Assembly (NCBI RefSeq): GCF_022815645.1
Contig: NZ_JALGRO010000007.1
Span: 62,001 to 126,000 of the forward strand
Direction: 5' to 3'
Length of the DNA: 64,000 nucleotides
Origin: Curtobacterium sp. VKM Ac-2922
GTDB taxonomy: Bacteria > Actinomycetota > Actinomycetes > Actinomycetales > Microbacteriaceae
Part shown: piece by piece, positions 53,092 through 63,205 of the stretch
Position numbering within the stretch: position 1 is the first letter of the stretch
Layout of the letters: the number at the start of each line of letters is the position of its first letter
Program-made: the position numbers and the translations under genes
The notes under the pieces: model-generated
What the model saw: the letters and a program-made list of their open reading frames with translations, nothing else
Databases searched by the model: none
What the model was told of the DNA's origin: nothing

Positions 53092-53295
53092 CTACGCCGG
53101 ACGGACCGACTCGGCCTGCGGGCCCTTCGACCCCGTGCCGACGTCGAACGTCACTGCCTGGCCCTCCTCGAGGACCTTGTAGCCGTTCATGTCGATGGCC
53201 GAGTAGTGGACGAACACGTCCTGGCCCCCTCCATCGACGGTGATGAAGCCGAAGCCCTTCTCAGCGTTGAACCACTTGACGGTTCCGTTGGCCAT
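53092..53295 (-). CDS. Cold-shock protein, CspA type
   Basis: A 67-residue single cold-shock domain with the RNP motifs [12 protein letters not shown] and DVFVHYSAI. It is an RNA chaperone. The 258 bases upstream hold no gene and may include a long 5' leader, as is common for csp genes. AGGGAG precedes the ATG. Confidence 0.96.
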   Translation of the reverse strand: MANGTVKWFNAEKGFGFITVDGGGQDVFVHYSAIDMNGYKVLEEGQAVTFDVGTGSKGPQAESVRPA

Positions 53296-53553
53296 GATCT
53301 GTTGCTCCCTGCGGTACTGCTTGTCGCGAACGACGGGGCCGTCGGGTGACGCCGTCGGGTCCAGGGTGGTGCGCATCGTGCGTACCGAGGTCCGACGACA
53401 TTGCGATCACTCCGGTGACCACTTGTGACTCTAATCAGGAACAGCCCGCGGGCAAGCGGTGTGACGGACATTTCCGGTACCCGCCGCCGGAACTCAACGT
53501 GCCGGAAACACGATCGTCACAAATGCGGTCCCGAATGCGCCGACTGCCACGGA

Positions 53554-54126
53554 TCAACCGGTGTAGTCAGCCCCCAGCACGACACTGACGTCGGCGTTCG
53601 GGAATGCAGCGGACTGTTCCACAGCGGTCGTTCCGAGGGACTTCGCGATCCCTTCGGCGAGGGCCTTCTGTGACTCCTGCTGGTAGTACACGATGGTGGA
53701 CGCCGTGCCGGTCGTGCCCGCGTTGCCGCTCGACGTGACCTTCCACCCCGCCGTGGTCAGCGTGCTCGTGCCCTTCGCCGCGAGTCCCGCGGTCGAGGTG
53801 CCGTTCAGGACGACGAGCGTCGTGCTGCCCTGGTCGGCCGGCGTGGCCGCTGCCGGGGTCGACGGCGACGACGAGTCCGAGGGGGACGCCGATGCCGACG
53901 CGGACGAGGACGCCGACGGCGAGGACGACGCGTCCGACCCGGAGAACGAGTAGCTGCCGTTCAGCAGCGCCAGCACGAGCACGCCGATGCCGACCAGCAC
54001 CCCGGTGGCCAGGGCGGCCCAGGCGAACGCGATCCATCCGCGACCACGACGGTGCATGCCACGGTGCGCCCCGACGCGCGGACCGTCGGTCACGTCGTCG
54101 AAACGGTCATGGGGGAATCTCGTCAT
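53554..54126 (-). CDS. Membrane-anchored LytR C-terminal domain protein
   Basis: A 190-residue protein. A membrane helix (about 32-56) follows a cytosolic N-terminus; a Ser/Ala/Pro linker (about 60-95) leads to the LytR_C domain (TTLVVLNGTSTAGLAAKG, ADVSVVLGADYTG). LytR_C modules occur at the cell surface and are linked to cell-wall assembly. GAGGAACG precedes ATG 54126. The start overlaps the DUF3263 stop (ATGA). Confidence 0.9.
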   Translation of the reverse strand: MTRFPHDRFDDVTDGPRVGAHRGMHRRGRGWIAFAWAALATGVLVGIGVLVLALLNGSYSFSGSDASSSPSASSSASASASPSDSSSPSTPAAATPADQGSTTLVVLNGTSTAGLAAKGTSTLTTAGWKVTSSGNAGTTGTASTIVYYQQESQKALAEGIAKSLGTTAVEQSAAFPNADVSVVLGADYTG

Positions 54127-54455
54127 CGTTCCTCTTCGGTTCCGTTGGCACCCGGCAGGGCGAAGCTGCGCGCCGCACGCGCCGCGGTGCGCGACCGGCG
54201 CAGCCGCTGCAGGCGTCCGACGAGCTGCGGGTCGTGGGCGAGCGCGGCCGGCGAGTCGATCACGCGGTTGAGCACCTGGTAGTAGCGCGCCGGCGACATG
54301 TCGAACTCGACCCGGATCTCCGCCTCTTTCGTCCGGTCGTGCCGTGCCCGTTCGTGCTCGAACGCGAGCACGTGCTTGGCGAGCTCGCTGAGCTCGTCCG
54401 CGGGGATGGCGGTCACGACGGGTCCGATCGCGTTCGGGGAACAGGTCTCGCACAT
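54123..54455 (-). CDS. DUF3263 protein
   Basis: A 110-residue helical protein. The DUF3263 core is clear: HVLAFEHERARHDRTKEAEI, FDMSPARYYQVLNRVIDSP, LVGRLQRLRRSR. The fold suggests a helix-turn-helix, and it is often encoded before a LytR_C gene in actinobacteria. ATG 54455 is the first start with a sensible N-terminus. Confidence 0.9.
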   Translation of the reverse strand: MCETCSPNAIGPVVTAIPADELSELAKHVLAFEHERARHDRTKEAEIRVEFDMSPARYYQVLNRVIDSPAALAHDPQLVGRLQRLRRSRTAARAARSFALPGANGTEEER

Positions 54456-54523
54456 CGTAGGGGCGCGGTCGATGCCGACCCTGGCATGGCCCTGGACTGT
54501 CGCGGAATCGGCCCTGGGGGTTC

Positions 54524-55594
54524 TCAGACCGGACGGACCCACCGCACGCGTGTGCCGAACGCGTCGGACACCGCGACCGCGACGCCGTCGAGCGAGAGCG
54601 TCGCGAAGGCGTCCGGGTCGGCAGGGTCGACGTCGTCGGGCAGTGTGGCCGCCACGTCGCGCAGGATGCCGGTGCGCTCGAGCGCGACCCACCGCACGCC
54701 GCGCTCGCGGATCCGGTCGACGAACCGTTGCCGTTCGGCTCCCGGCACGTAGACCAGGGTGCCGGTGGTCAGGACGAGGGGCTCGCAGCCATCGGGCAGC
54801 GCGTCGATCGCGGCGTCGAGGTCGTCCGGCACACGGCCGGTGATGCGGACGGGAGGCACGGCGAGCGTCGCCGACATCGCCGATCGCATCAGGGCGATGC
54901 GGTCCAGGGCCTCGGGCGGCACCGCCTGCACCAGCCGGTCGAGGGCGTCCGGCGCGGCCGGGTCGATGGGGTGGGGGTCGAGGGCGACCCGCGCGGCGAT
55001 GCGGATCGGCGCCGTGGCCGGCGCCGGCAGCGCTCCCCAGGCGTCGGCGACCAGGTGGATCGACGGGTCCGCGGGCGCGGTGTGCATCCGGACGGTGCGG
55101 TGTCGCACCCCCTGCCGGACGTCGCGCCCCCGCGCACCGGGGTGCGATGTCGCGAGAGGGGTGCGATCGGGGTCGGTGCCGTCTGCGACGCGGTAGTCCA
55201 GGGTCACGCGGTCCGGGATCGAGCACAGGCCCGCGGACGCGCCGACGTCCACCAGGCCGATCGGTCGGTCGACGGACCTGGCGACCATCGCGACGACCGG
55301 CACGACGGGACCGAGCCGCCGCGGGTCGTTGGCCTGCACCGTGGCGGTGGCGAGGGCCGTGACCAGCGCGGGCCGGGCCTCCTGTCCGAGGGCGCGGAGC
55401 GCTGCCGGGTCCGACGGGTCGGCGCCGAGCGACCGTGCGACCGCGAACAGCAGCTCCGGCTGCCGCTGGGTCGGCGGGAGCTGCTCGAGCATCGCGACCA
55501 GGTCGTCGTCGAGCGACCGCGCCCACGCGGCGTAGGCCGGCGACACGGCGGCGATGCGATCGGCGTAGGCCGCGTACCGCTCGCGGGTGCTCAT
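54524..55594 (-). CDS. DUF2332 protein
   Basis: A 356-residue protein of an actinobacterial family of unknown function. Markers are the N-terminal ERYAAYADRIAAVSPAYAAW, PELLFAVARSLGADP and VGLVDVGASAGLCSIPDR-like block, which resembles a methyltransferase motif I (DVGASAG). Its ATG overlaps the GNAT gene stop by four bases, so the two form an operon. Confidence 0.88.
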   Translation of the reverse strand: MSTRERYAAYADRIAAVSPAYAAWARSLDDDLVAMLEQLPPTQRQPELLFAVARSLGADPSDPAALRALGQEARPALVTALATATVQANDPRRLGPVVPVVAMVARSVDRPIGLVDVGASAGLCSIPDRVTLDYRVADGTDPDRTPLATSHPGARGRDVRQGVRHRTVRMHTAPADPSIHLVADAWGALPAPATAPIRIAARVALDPHPIDPAAPDALDRLVQAVPPEALDRIALMRSAMSATLAVPPVRITGRVPDDLDAAIDALPDGCEPLVLTTGTLVYVPGAERQRFVDRIRERGVRWVALERTGILRDVAATLPDDVDPADPDAFATLSLDGVAVAVSDAFGTRVRWVRPV

Positions 55595-56067
55595 CCGTCT
55601 GCCGGGCGGTACATCCCGACGTGGGTGATGCCGGCCTCGACGTAGGGGTCGCCGAAGCGGACGAACCCGTGCCGCTCGTACAGCGCGGCGACGTACTGCT
55701 GCGCGTGCAGGACGACCGGCTCGTGACCGTGCTCCTGCAGCACCGCCGCGACCAGTCCACCGGCGATCCCGGTGCCGCGGTGCTCGGGGTGCGTGGCGAC
55801 CCGGCCGATCACCCACGCCGGGGGTGCACTGTCGGCAGGGCGCGTCTCGGCCGGGGCGGGCCGGATCAGGCGCAGGTACCCGACGGCGACGTCGTCGGTC
55901 CCGAACCACCAGTGCTCGGTGTCCGGCTCGCGGTCACGTCCGTCGAAGTCCTCGTCGGTGACCCGTTGTTCGAGCGCGAAGACGCGGTTGCGCAGCCGGA
56001 CGATGCCGTACAGTTCGTCCGTCGTCAGACGGGTCCATCGAGCGCCGTGCACGGAATGTCTGGACAT
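55591..56067 (-). CDS. GNAT-family N-acetyltransferase, ElaA-like
   Basis: A 158-residue acetyltransferase. It has LTTDELYGIVRLRNRVFALEQ at the start and the acetyl-CoA loop VATHPEHRGTGIAGGLV, ending YERHGFVRFGDPYVEAGI. The substrate is unknown. ATG 56067 lies seven bases after TAAACT on the minus strand, a leaderless start. It is the first gene of a pair with DUF2332. Confidence 0.92.
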   Translation of the reverse strand: MSRHSVHGARWTRLTTDELYGIVRLRNRVFALEQRVTDEDFDGRDREPDTEHWWFGTDDVAVGYLRLIRPAPAETRPADSAPPAWVIGRVATHPEHRGTGIAGGLVAAVLQEHGHEPVVLHAQQYVAALYERHGFVRFGDPYVEAGITHVGMYRPADG

Positions 56068-56123
56068 CGCGGCGAGTTTACTGAAGGTGGCCGACGACCC
56101 CGGCCGGAAGCAAGGAGGAACCC

Positions 56124-56534
56124 ATGGCACACAACGTCGAGAAGACCGACGCCGAGTGGCGCGAAGAGCTCTCCCCGGAGCAGTACGCCGTCCTCCGTCA
56201 GGCCGGTACCGAGCGGCCGTGGACCGGCGAACTGCTGGACGAGGAACGTGCCGGCATCTACACGTGTGCGGCGTGCAACGCCGAGCTGTTCAAGAGCGGC
56301 ACGAAGTTCGACTCCGGCTGCGGCTGGCCGTCGTTCTACGAGTCGGTGGACCCCCAGGCCGTCACGCTCATCGAGGACAAGTCGATGGGCATGGTCCGGA
56401 CCGAGGTCCGGTGCGCGAACTGCGGTTCACACCTGGGCCACGTGTTCCCCGACGGGTTCGGCACCCCCACCGGTGACCGGTACTGCATGAACTCGCTGTC
56501 GCTGAACTTCACCGAGAAGACCCCGGCCGAATAG
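56124..56534 (+). CDS. msrB: Peptide methionine (R)-S-oxide reductase
   Basis: A 136-residue MsrB. Zinc-binding CAAC and CANC pairs, the GCGWPSFYE block, HLGHVFPDG and the catalytic Cys in RYCMNSLSL are all present. It repairs oxidised methionine in proteins. AAGGAGG precedes ATG 56124. Confidence 0.97.
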   Translation: MAHNVEKTDAEWREELSPEQYAVLRQAGTERPWTGELLDEERAGIYTCAACNAELFKSGTKFDSGCGWPSFYESVDPQAVTLIEDKSMGMVRTEVRCANCGSHLGHVFPDGFGTPTGDRYCMNSLSLNFTEKTPAE

Positions 56535-56576
56535 CACGCAGATCCTGAACCGCGCATCGCTAAGATGGGCGGGTCA

Positions 56577-56649
56577 GCCAGCATGGCGCAATTGGTAGCG
56601 CACCGTACTTGTAATACGGGGGTTGCGGGTTCAAGTCCCGCTGCTGGCC
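56577..56649 (+). tRNA. tRNA-Thr (anticodon UGU)
   Basis: The cloverleaf has acceptor GCCAGCA/TGCTGGC, D-arm GCGC/GCGC, anticodon stem CCGTA/TACGG with loop CTTGTAA (anticodon TGT) and T-loop TTCAAGT. CCA follows at 56650-56652. Confidence 0.97.
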
Positions 56650-56696
56650 CCAACACCCGGACGGTGAGCATCCCGGGCGGTGAGCACCCCGGACGG

Positions 56697-56733
56697 CGAG
56701 AGCCCCGAGCGACGTGGTCGCTCGGGGCTCTCG
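56697..56733 (+). terminator. Terminator after tRNA-Thr
   Basis: CGAGAGCCCCGAGCGAC and GTCGCTCGGGGCTCTCG form a perfect 17-bp stem with a three-base loop. Confidence 0.85.
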
Positions 56734-56869
56734 GCGCAGGTGGAACACGGATCAGGAGTGTTCCTGGCGCTCAGCACGGTAACCAGCCGGCCGTACCGGG
56801 ATACTGACATCCCGGGGAGGGGCTCGTCCAGGGTTCCTGCCCGACCTCGCGGGTTCCCGCAAGGAATCG

Positions 56870-57901
56870 TCAGCGACCGCCCTGGATCTTGCGCTCTCGT
56901 TGCGCGACACCGGCGGTGCCGTAGGGGTAGTCGTCGATCCGCGGTGCGCTGGCGTCGGTGAGGCGCTGCAGCTCGTCGTCGGTCAACACGAGGTCGGCCG
57001 CGCCGAGGTTGTCCTCGAGCTGGGAGATCGTCCGTGCACCGAGGATGACACTCGTGACCGCCGGACGCGCGAGCAGCCAGGCGAGTGCGACCTGCGACTT
57101 CGAGGCACCGTGCGCGTCGGCCACTGCGGACACGGCGTCGAGCACCTGCCACGTGCGCTCGTCGCCGTTGCGGGCCTCCCACGCCTCCATGCCGCGCTCG
57201 GGGTTCTCCCCCAGACGAGTCGACCCGGTCGGGGCCTCGTCGCGCTGGTACTTGCCCGACAGCCAGCCGCCCGCCAGGGGCGACCAGGGCAGCATCCCCA
57301 TGCCGGCGTCCAGGCAGGCGGGGACGATCTCGTGCTCGATGTCGCGCACGAGCAGGTTGTACTGCGGCTGCAGGGTCACGGGCGGCGCCCACCCGTGGGC
57401 CTTCGCCTCGTAGACGGCCTTGGTGATCTGGTACCCGAGGTAGTTCGAGAAACCGTACGAGCCGATCTTGCCCGCGGTGACGGCGTCGTCGAGGAAGCGC
57501 AGGGTCTCCTCGATCGGGGTCAGCGCGTCCCACGCGTGCATCTGGTACAGGTCGATGTGGTCGACGCCGAGCCGTTCGAGCGAGGCGTCGAGGGCCACGC
57601 GCAGGTGCCGCCGGGACAGGCCCAGGTCGTTCGGGCCGTCCCCCTGGGGGAACCGCCCCTTGGTCGCGATGACGACCTGCTGGGCTTCGGTGGGGTGGGC
57701 TGCGAGCCACCGTCCGATGATGCGCTCCGACTCGTTGCCGGAGTACACGTCCGCCGTGTCGACGAGCGTGCCGCCGGCTGCGACGAAGGTGTCGAGCATC
57801 TGGTGCGAGGTGGCTTCGTCGGCTTCGCTGCCGAAGGTCATGGTGCCGAGGGTGAGGGAGGACACCGCTGTCCCGCTGTTCCCGAGGAGTCTGTGTTCCA
57901 T
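56870..57901 (-). CDS. Aldo/keto reductase
   Basis: A 343-residue TIM-barrel reductase. The catalytic tetrad is visible: Asp and Tyr in LVDTADVYSGNESE, Lys in VIATKGRFP, His in DLYQMHAWD. It reduces carbonyls with NADPH. The ATG at 57901 lies seven bases after TAGCGT on the minus strand (leaderless type). Substrate unknown. Confidence 0.94.
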   Translation of the reverse strand: MEHRLLGNSGTAVSSLTLGTMTFGSEADEATSHQMLDTFVAAGGTLVDTADVYSGNESERIIGRWLAAHPTEAQQVVIATKGRFPQGDGPNDLGLSRRHLRVALDASLERLGVDHIDLYQMHAWDALTPIEETLRFLDDAVTAGKIGSYGFSNYLGYQITKAVYEAKAHGWAPPVTLQPQYNLLVRDIEHEIVPACLDAGMGMLPWSPLAGGWLSGKYQRDEAPTGSTRLGENPERGMEAWEARNGDERTWQVLDAVSAVADAHGASKSQVALAWLLARPAVTSVILGARTISQLEDNLGAADLVLTDDELQRLTDASAPRIDDYPYGTAGVAQRERKIQGGR

Positions 57902-57955
57902 GCGCCGGACGCTACGCCGCACGGGCTGCGCGGCGAGAGGCCCTGCGAGTACCGG

Positions 57956-58741
57956 TCAGCCCGCTTGTCCGAGGAACGCGATCGCCGCCTGGCGGAACGC
58001 CCGCGACGTCGGGGCATTGAAGTGGTTCCGTCCCGGGATCTCGAAGAACTCGGCGTTCGGCGCGGCCTCGGCCAGCCGGACGGCACTGTCGCGGATGCCG
58101 TCCTCGCTGCCCGCCGCCATCAGGATCGGCTGCGCGGGGGCGTTCGCCGGCGTCGGCTCGATGCTGTTCCGCATCCCTTCGACCATCGCCACGAGGGCCC
58201 GGAGGTCGTTGCCCTCGACGTTGCCCGCCATCGTCAGGTACCCGTTCGTCACGCGGTCCTCGATCGGGGTGCCGTCGGTCAGGTACGCCCGTGCCTGGTC
58301 GACCCGCACGCGGCGCATCGGGTCGGCGTCGGGGATCCCGCCGAACACCGCGCGGGTGATCCGGTCCGGGATCCGCTCGGCGGTGTGCCACCCGACGCGC
58401 GCACCGAGCGAGTACCCGAGGAACGCGACGTCGTCGAGCAGGTACGTGTCGATGACCGTGGTCACGTCGGCCACCAGCAGGTCCATCGAGTAGGCGTCGG
58501 GCTCGTGCGGCTTGGCGGACGCACCGTGTCCGCGCTGGTCGAGCGCGACGACCCGGTAGCCGGCGCGGACCAGGTCGCGTGTCCAGCCGGAGGCGTGCCA
58601 GTTCAGGATCGCCGCCGAGGCGAACCCGTGCACGGCCACCACGGCGGGCGCGTCGGGGTCGCCGAAGTCGTACGTGGCGATGCGCCGACCGTCGGGCGAC
58701 ATGACGGCGCGGGGCAGGGGCGCGGCGGGGACGAGTGACAT
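57956..58741 (-). CDS. Alpha/beta hydrolase
   Basis: A 261-residue hydrolase. Oxyanion motif VAVHGFASAA, nucleophile Ser in FLGYSLGARVGW, Asp in AAGSEDGIRD region and His in IPGRNHFNAP complete the triad. GGGAGG precedes ATG 58741. It lies 54 bases upstream of the aldo/keto reductase and may be cotranscribed with it. Substrate unknown. Confidence 0.93.
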   Translation of the reverse strand: MSLVPAAPLPRAVMSPDGRRIATYDFGDPDAPAVVAVHGFASAAILNWHASGWTRDLVRAGYRVVALDQRGHGASAKPHEPDAYSMDLLVADVTTVIDTYLLDDVAFLGYSLGARVGWHTAERIPDRITRAVFGGIPDADPMRRVRVDQARAYLTDGTPIEDRVTNGYLTMAGNVEGNDLRALVAMVEGMRNSIEPTPANAPAQPILMAAGSEDGIRDSAVRLAEAAPNAEFFEIPGRNHFNAPTSRAFRQAAIAFLGQAG

Positions 58742-58774
58742 GACCTCCCAGGCTAGCGGGGCACTGTGGCGGCC

Positions 58775-59476
58775 ATGGACGGCTACGGCGGTGATCAGGT
58801 CCGGGCGGCGGAGCGGCCGCACCTGGACGCGGGGGAACCCCTCATGCAGCGGGCGGCGGCCGGACTGGCGACGATCGTCGGCCGGCTGCTCGACGACCCC
58901 GCCGAACGGCCGGGCGACGGACCGGGATCGGTCCTGCTGCTGGTGGGCAGCGGCGACAACGGCGGTGACGCCCTGTTCGCGGGTGCGCACCTGGCAGCCG
59001 ACGGGAGGCACGTGGCAGTGCTGCGCGTCGGCTCACGGGTCCACGAGGCGGGCCTGGCAGCGGCGCTGGGAGCCGGTGCGGTCCTCCTGGACGGTCCGCC
59101 GGAGCAGGTCGTGACCGACGCGGCGCTCGGCGCCGACCTGGTGCTCGACGCGGTCCTCGGCATCGGCGTGCACGGCGCGTCCGCGCTCCGTTCCCCCGCA
59201 CGCGAGGTCGTGCAGGCGATCCGTGAGCTCGCCCGCGACCAGCGGGCGCCGTTCGTCGTCGCCGTGGACGTGCCGAGCGGCATCGACGTCGACACCGGCG
59301 CCGTGGCGGACGACCACGTGCTGCAGGCGGACGTCACCGTCACCTTCGGCGGGGTGAAGGCGGGACTGCTGCGGGGCCCCGGCGCCACGCTCGCCGGGCG
59401 GATCGAACTGGTCGACGTCGGCATCGCGGACGACCTGGCGACGGTGGAGCCGCTCGTCCGTACCCTCGGACCATGA
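58775..59476 (+). CDS. nnrE: NAD(P)H-hydrate epimerase (YjeF N-terminal domain)
   Basis: A 233-residue single-domain protein. GSGDNGGDALFAGAHLA binds the substrate; VLDAVLGIGVHG and VAVDVPSGIDVDTGAV are conserved blocks. It interconverts the R and S forms of damaged NAD(P)HX for repair. The usual dehydratase domain is not fused and not adjacent. ATG 58775 is preferred over GTG 58766. Its stop overlaps the next start (ATGA). Confidence 0.92.
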   Translation: MDGYGGDQVRAAERPHLDAGEPLMQRAAAGLATIVGRLLDDPAERPGDGPGSVLLLVGSGDNGGDALFAGAHLAADGRHVAVLRVGSRVHEAGLAAALGAGAVLLDGPPEQVVTDAALGADLVLDAVLGIGVHGASALRSPAREVVQAIRELARDQRAPFVVAVDVPSGIDVDTGAVADDHVLQADVTVTFGGVKAGLLRGPGATLAGRIELVDVGIADDLATVEPLVRTLGP

Positions 59477-60366
59477 CGTTCAACGACGACTCGCAGCTCG
59501 GCGGCGGCAAGGTCAAGCGGCGCGGGCGGACCGCGGGCATCGCCGGGGGCGGGGTCGGCGTGGTCGCGATCGTGGTGTTCCTGATCGCCCAGTTCACCGG
59601 CGTCGACCTGAGCGGTGTCGTCGGTGACGGCAATGGCCTCACACCGATCCAGCAGGACGGCGGGCAGGCATCCCCGGTGGCCGAGTGCCGCACGGGCCGG
59701 GACGCCAACGCCAGCATCGACTGCCGGATGGAGGGCGCTGCCGAGTCGCTCGACGCGTACTGGACGTCCGAGAGCCGGCAGCTCGGCGTCCCGTACTCCA
59801 CGCCCGACTTCTTCCTGTTCGACGGTTCGACGGACACCGCGTGCGGGACGGCCTCGGCGTCGACGGGGCCGTTCTACTGCCCGCCGGACCGCGCGATCTA
59901 CCTGGACACCGCCTTCTACGACGACCTGCAGACGACGTACGGGTCGTCGGGGGGACCGCTGGCCCAGATGTACGTCGTGGCGCACGAGTGGGGGCACCAC
60001 GTGCAGCAGCTGCAGGGCACGTTCGCCGACACCGACCGCAGTGGCACCGGGGCGTCGTCGGGCAGCGTCCGCGTCGAGCTGCAGGCCGACTGCTACGCGG
60101 GCGCCTGGGCCGGGGACGCCGCGACGACGCAGTCCGCCAACGGCACGACGTTCTTCGAGCCGTTCACCCGGGCGCAGATCGCCGATGCGCTGTCCGCGGC
60201 GAGCGCGGTCGGGGACGACAGCATCCAGCGGCGTTCGAGCGGCCAGGTCGACCCGGACTCGTTCACGCACGGCACGAGCGAGCAGCGGCAGCGCTGGTTC
60301 ACCCGCGGCTACGAGCAGGGTGCCGGCACGTGCGACACGCTGAGCGTGCCCGCGTCCGCGCTCTGA
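59473..60366 (+). CDS. Membrane-anchored neutral zinc metallopeptidase (YpfJ type)
   Basis: A 297-residue protein. One membrane helix (about 22-44) precedes the peptidase domain with AECRTGRDANASIDCRMEG-type Cys pair, YLDTAFYDDL and the zinc motif VVAHEWGHHVQQ (HExxH), followed by ELQADCYAGAWAGD with the third ligand Glu or Asp. Its physiological substrate is unknown. The start overlaps nnrE and also has TACCCT six bases upstream, so it may have its own leaderless promoter. Confidence 0.93.
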   Translation: MTFNDDSQLGGGKVKRRGRTAGIAGGGVGVVAIVVFLIAQFTGVDLSGVVGDGNGLTPIQQDGGQASPVAECRTGRDANASIDCRMEGAAESLDAYWTSESRQLGVPYSTPDFFLFDGSTDTACGTASASTGPFYCPPDRAIYLDTAFYDDLQTTYGSSGGPLAQMYVVAHEWGHHVQQLQGTFADTDRSGTGASSGSVRVELQADCYAGAWAGDAATTQSANGTTFFEPFTRAQIADALSAASAVGDDSIQRRSSGQVDPDSFTHGTSEQRQRWFTRGYEQGAGTCDTLSVPASAL

Positions 60367-60400
60367 CCGACCGCACACGCGCTGCCGCGCACCCCGGGCG

Positions 60401-60512
60401 GTCACGACACCCCGCTCACGTCCGCCGAGTGGTCACGAAACGTCGGCCGGGCCGGCGCGCAGCGACGACCGGCGACCGGTCGGCGGCACACCGACAGGGT
60501 GTTGCGACCGGT
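60401..60512 (+). repeat. Dispersed palindromic repeat, copy D
   Basis: Begins GTCACGACACCCCGCTCACG and contains CCGAGTGGTCACGAAACG; ends GGTGTTGCGACCGG. It is nearly identical to copy E 227 bp downstream and lies just after the zinc peptidase stop. Confidence 0.9.
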
Positions 60513-60533
60513 GGCGCGGGCCGACGCGACTGC

Positions 60534-60578
60534 CTGGAGGCCCGGAGCACGCCCGCCGGACCGCCACCGGGCCTCCAG
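60534..60578. repeat. Hairpin of the CTGGAGG type
   Basis: CTGGAGGCCCGG and CCGGGCCTCCAG form a 12-bp stem between repeat copies D and E. It shares the CTGGAGGC outer arm with the hairpin at 32385-32430. Confidence 0.7.
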
Positions 60579-60626
60579 ACGGGCGGCTCCAGGACCCCCG
60601 ACGCGCACCCGGGACGCACCCCGGGC

Positions 60627-60740
60627 GGTCACGACACCCCGCTCACGTCCGCCGAGTGGTCACGAAACGTCGGCCGGGCCAGCGCGCAGCTACGACCGGC
60701 GACCGGTCGGCGGCACGCCGACGGGGTGTTGCGACCGGTC
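60627..60740 (+). repeat. Dispersed palindromic repeat, copy E
   Basis: Nearly the same sequence as copy D, including about ten bases before it (CACCCCGGGC). It reaches the stop of the convergent DsbA-like gene at 60739. Confidence 0.9.
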
Positions 60741-61686
60741 AGGAAGCGCTGGGAGACGCCGAGGCGCTGGGGGTCGGCGTGGGGGTGCGAGTCGGGGTCG
60801 GGGTCGGGGTCGGCGTCTCGTCGCCCGCACCCGCGGCCGTGATGACGAACGTCCGGAACTCCTCGTTCGTGAACGGCTGCGAGTACTCGTACCGCTGCCC
60901 GTTGACCAGCACGAGCGGCACCCCGGGGAACTCGTTCAGCGTCGTGCCGGGGACGTCCCCGCCCGTGACGGCGCTCGTCCGCTCGTCCACCCACTTGCCG
61001 TAGCGCTGGTCCGTGATGCACGAGTCGATGGTGCCGGTGTCGCGGATCCCGTCGACACGGTGGACGATGCGCTGCAGCTGGGCGTCCGTCAGCCCCGCGG
61101 TGCCCTGCTCGGGCTGCGCTGCGAACAGTGCCCGGTTGACGGCCCAGAACGAGTCCGGCGACGACTCGGCCACGCACGCGGCGGCGTTGGCCGCACGGAG
61201 TGAGTACTTCGTGCCCTGCGAGCGGTTCGACAGCGTGGCCACGGGGTGGATGTCGACCGTCGCCGCTCCGGAGTCGACGAGTCCCTCGAGGTAGGTGCGG
61301 TTGGTCTTCTCGAAGGCGGCGCACTCGGGGCAGTTGTAGTCGACGTACATCGTGATGCGCACCGGCTCGGCGGAGTCCGTCGCACTCGCCGAGGGACTCG
61401 AGGACGCGGACGCGCCGGAGACGGCCTTCAGGTCCTGCCCGATCGTGATGCCACCGCGGGACATCGATGACGGGCCGGGCCCGGCGGGCTTCGTCGAGTC
61501 GATGAGCACGAGCGTGACGACCGTCGCGGCGGCGATGAGCACGACCCCCAGGCCGACCTGCAGGCCGATCCGGACGCCCCGCTGTCGGCGCTTCTGCTGG
61601 GTCCGGGCACGCTGGGCGCGCTCGCGGGCTGCTGCTCGGCGCTGGTTCCGCTCGGCGCGGGCATCACCCTCGGGGCGGTTCGTCAT
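60739..61686 (-). CDS. Membrane-anchored DsbA-like thioredoxin-fold protein
   Basis: A 315-residue protein. A basic N-terminus (Arg-rich, 10-38) precedes one membrane helix (about 40-62), a Ser-rich linker and a DsbA-type domain with the redox pair in YVDYNCPECAAFEK and the cis-Pro region GVPLVLVNG. The end is a repeated Thr-Pro tract (TPTPTPTPTRTPTPTPSAS). It probably assists disulfide formation outside the membrane. Confidence 0.9.
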   Translation of the reverse strand: MTNRPEGDARAERNQRRAAARERAQRARTQQKRRQRGVRIGLQVGLGVVLIAAATVVTLVLIDSTKPAGPGPSSMSRGGITIGQDLKAVSGASASSSPSASATDSAEPVRITMYVDYNCPECAAFEKTNRTYLEGLVDSGAATVDIHPVATLSNRSQGTKYSLRAANAAACVAESSPDSFWAVNRALFAAQPEQGTAGLTDAQLQRIVHRVDGIRDTGTIDSCITDQRYGKWVDERTSAVTGGDVPGTTLNEFPGVPLVLVNGQRYEYSQPFTNEEFRTFVITAAGAGDETPTPTPTPTRTPTPTPSASASPSAS

Positions 61687-61965
61687 TCGTGGGTCGTCCT
61701 CCTGATCGGGGTCCGACCGCGTTCACCCCCGAGCGCGGCGGACAGACCCGGTCGATCGTAGTGGGGGGCTCTGGGAAGCGCCCAATCGGTGCTGGGAGTG
61801 CGCCGACCACCCCGCAAGAAGGGGACAGGACACTGGCGCTGCCCGGGGAAACCGTGTTGTATGAGCACCGTTGGTCGACGACGACCAACCGGGTTCCCCT
61901 CGGGGACACCGCTTCACTCGGATCGTCCGGCACGTACCTGCCGGTGGAGAAAGGACCGAACGCTC

Positions 61966-63066
<1,101 letters not shown>

Positions 63067-63080
63067 CACCCAGCACCACC

Positions 63081-63124
63081 CGGGAGCCCGCGCCCGCCTC
63101 ACAAGGGCGGGTGGCGGGCTCCCG
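63081..63124 (+). terminator. Terminator after ABC ATPase gene
   Basis: CGGGAGCCCGC and GCGGGCTCCCG form an 11-bp outer stem; CCCGCC and GGCGGG form an inner stem. Confidence 0.8.
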
Positions 63125-63139
63125 TCGTTCCACCCACCG

Positions 63140-63179
63140 GACGGGAGGTCCGTGGCGACGCCGCCACGAGCCTCCCGTC
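63140..63179. repeat. Two-part hairpin related to 32385-32430
   Basis: GACGGGAGG and CCTCCCGTC enclose CGTGGCG and CGCCACG. The inner stem and the following GAGCCTCC are the same as at 32385-32430, so the two belong to one repeat family. Confidence 0.75.
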
Positions 63180-63205
63180 TTGCACACCGCACCACAGGAG
63201 CAACC

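Noticed and set aside
53296-53553. Additional small gene between csp and the LytR_C gene
   Set aside because: Frames on both strands lack ribosome sites and have shadow composition; a csp leader explains the space better.
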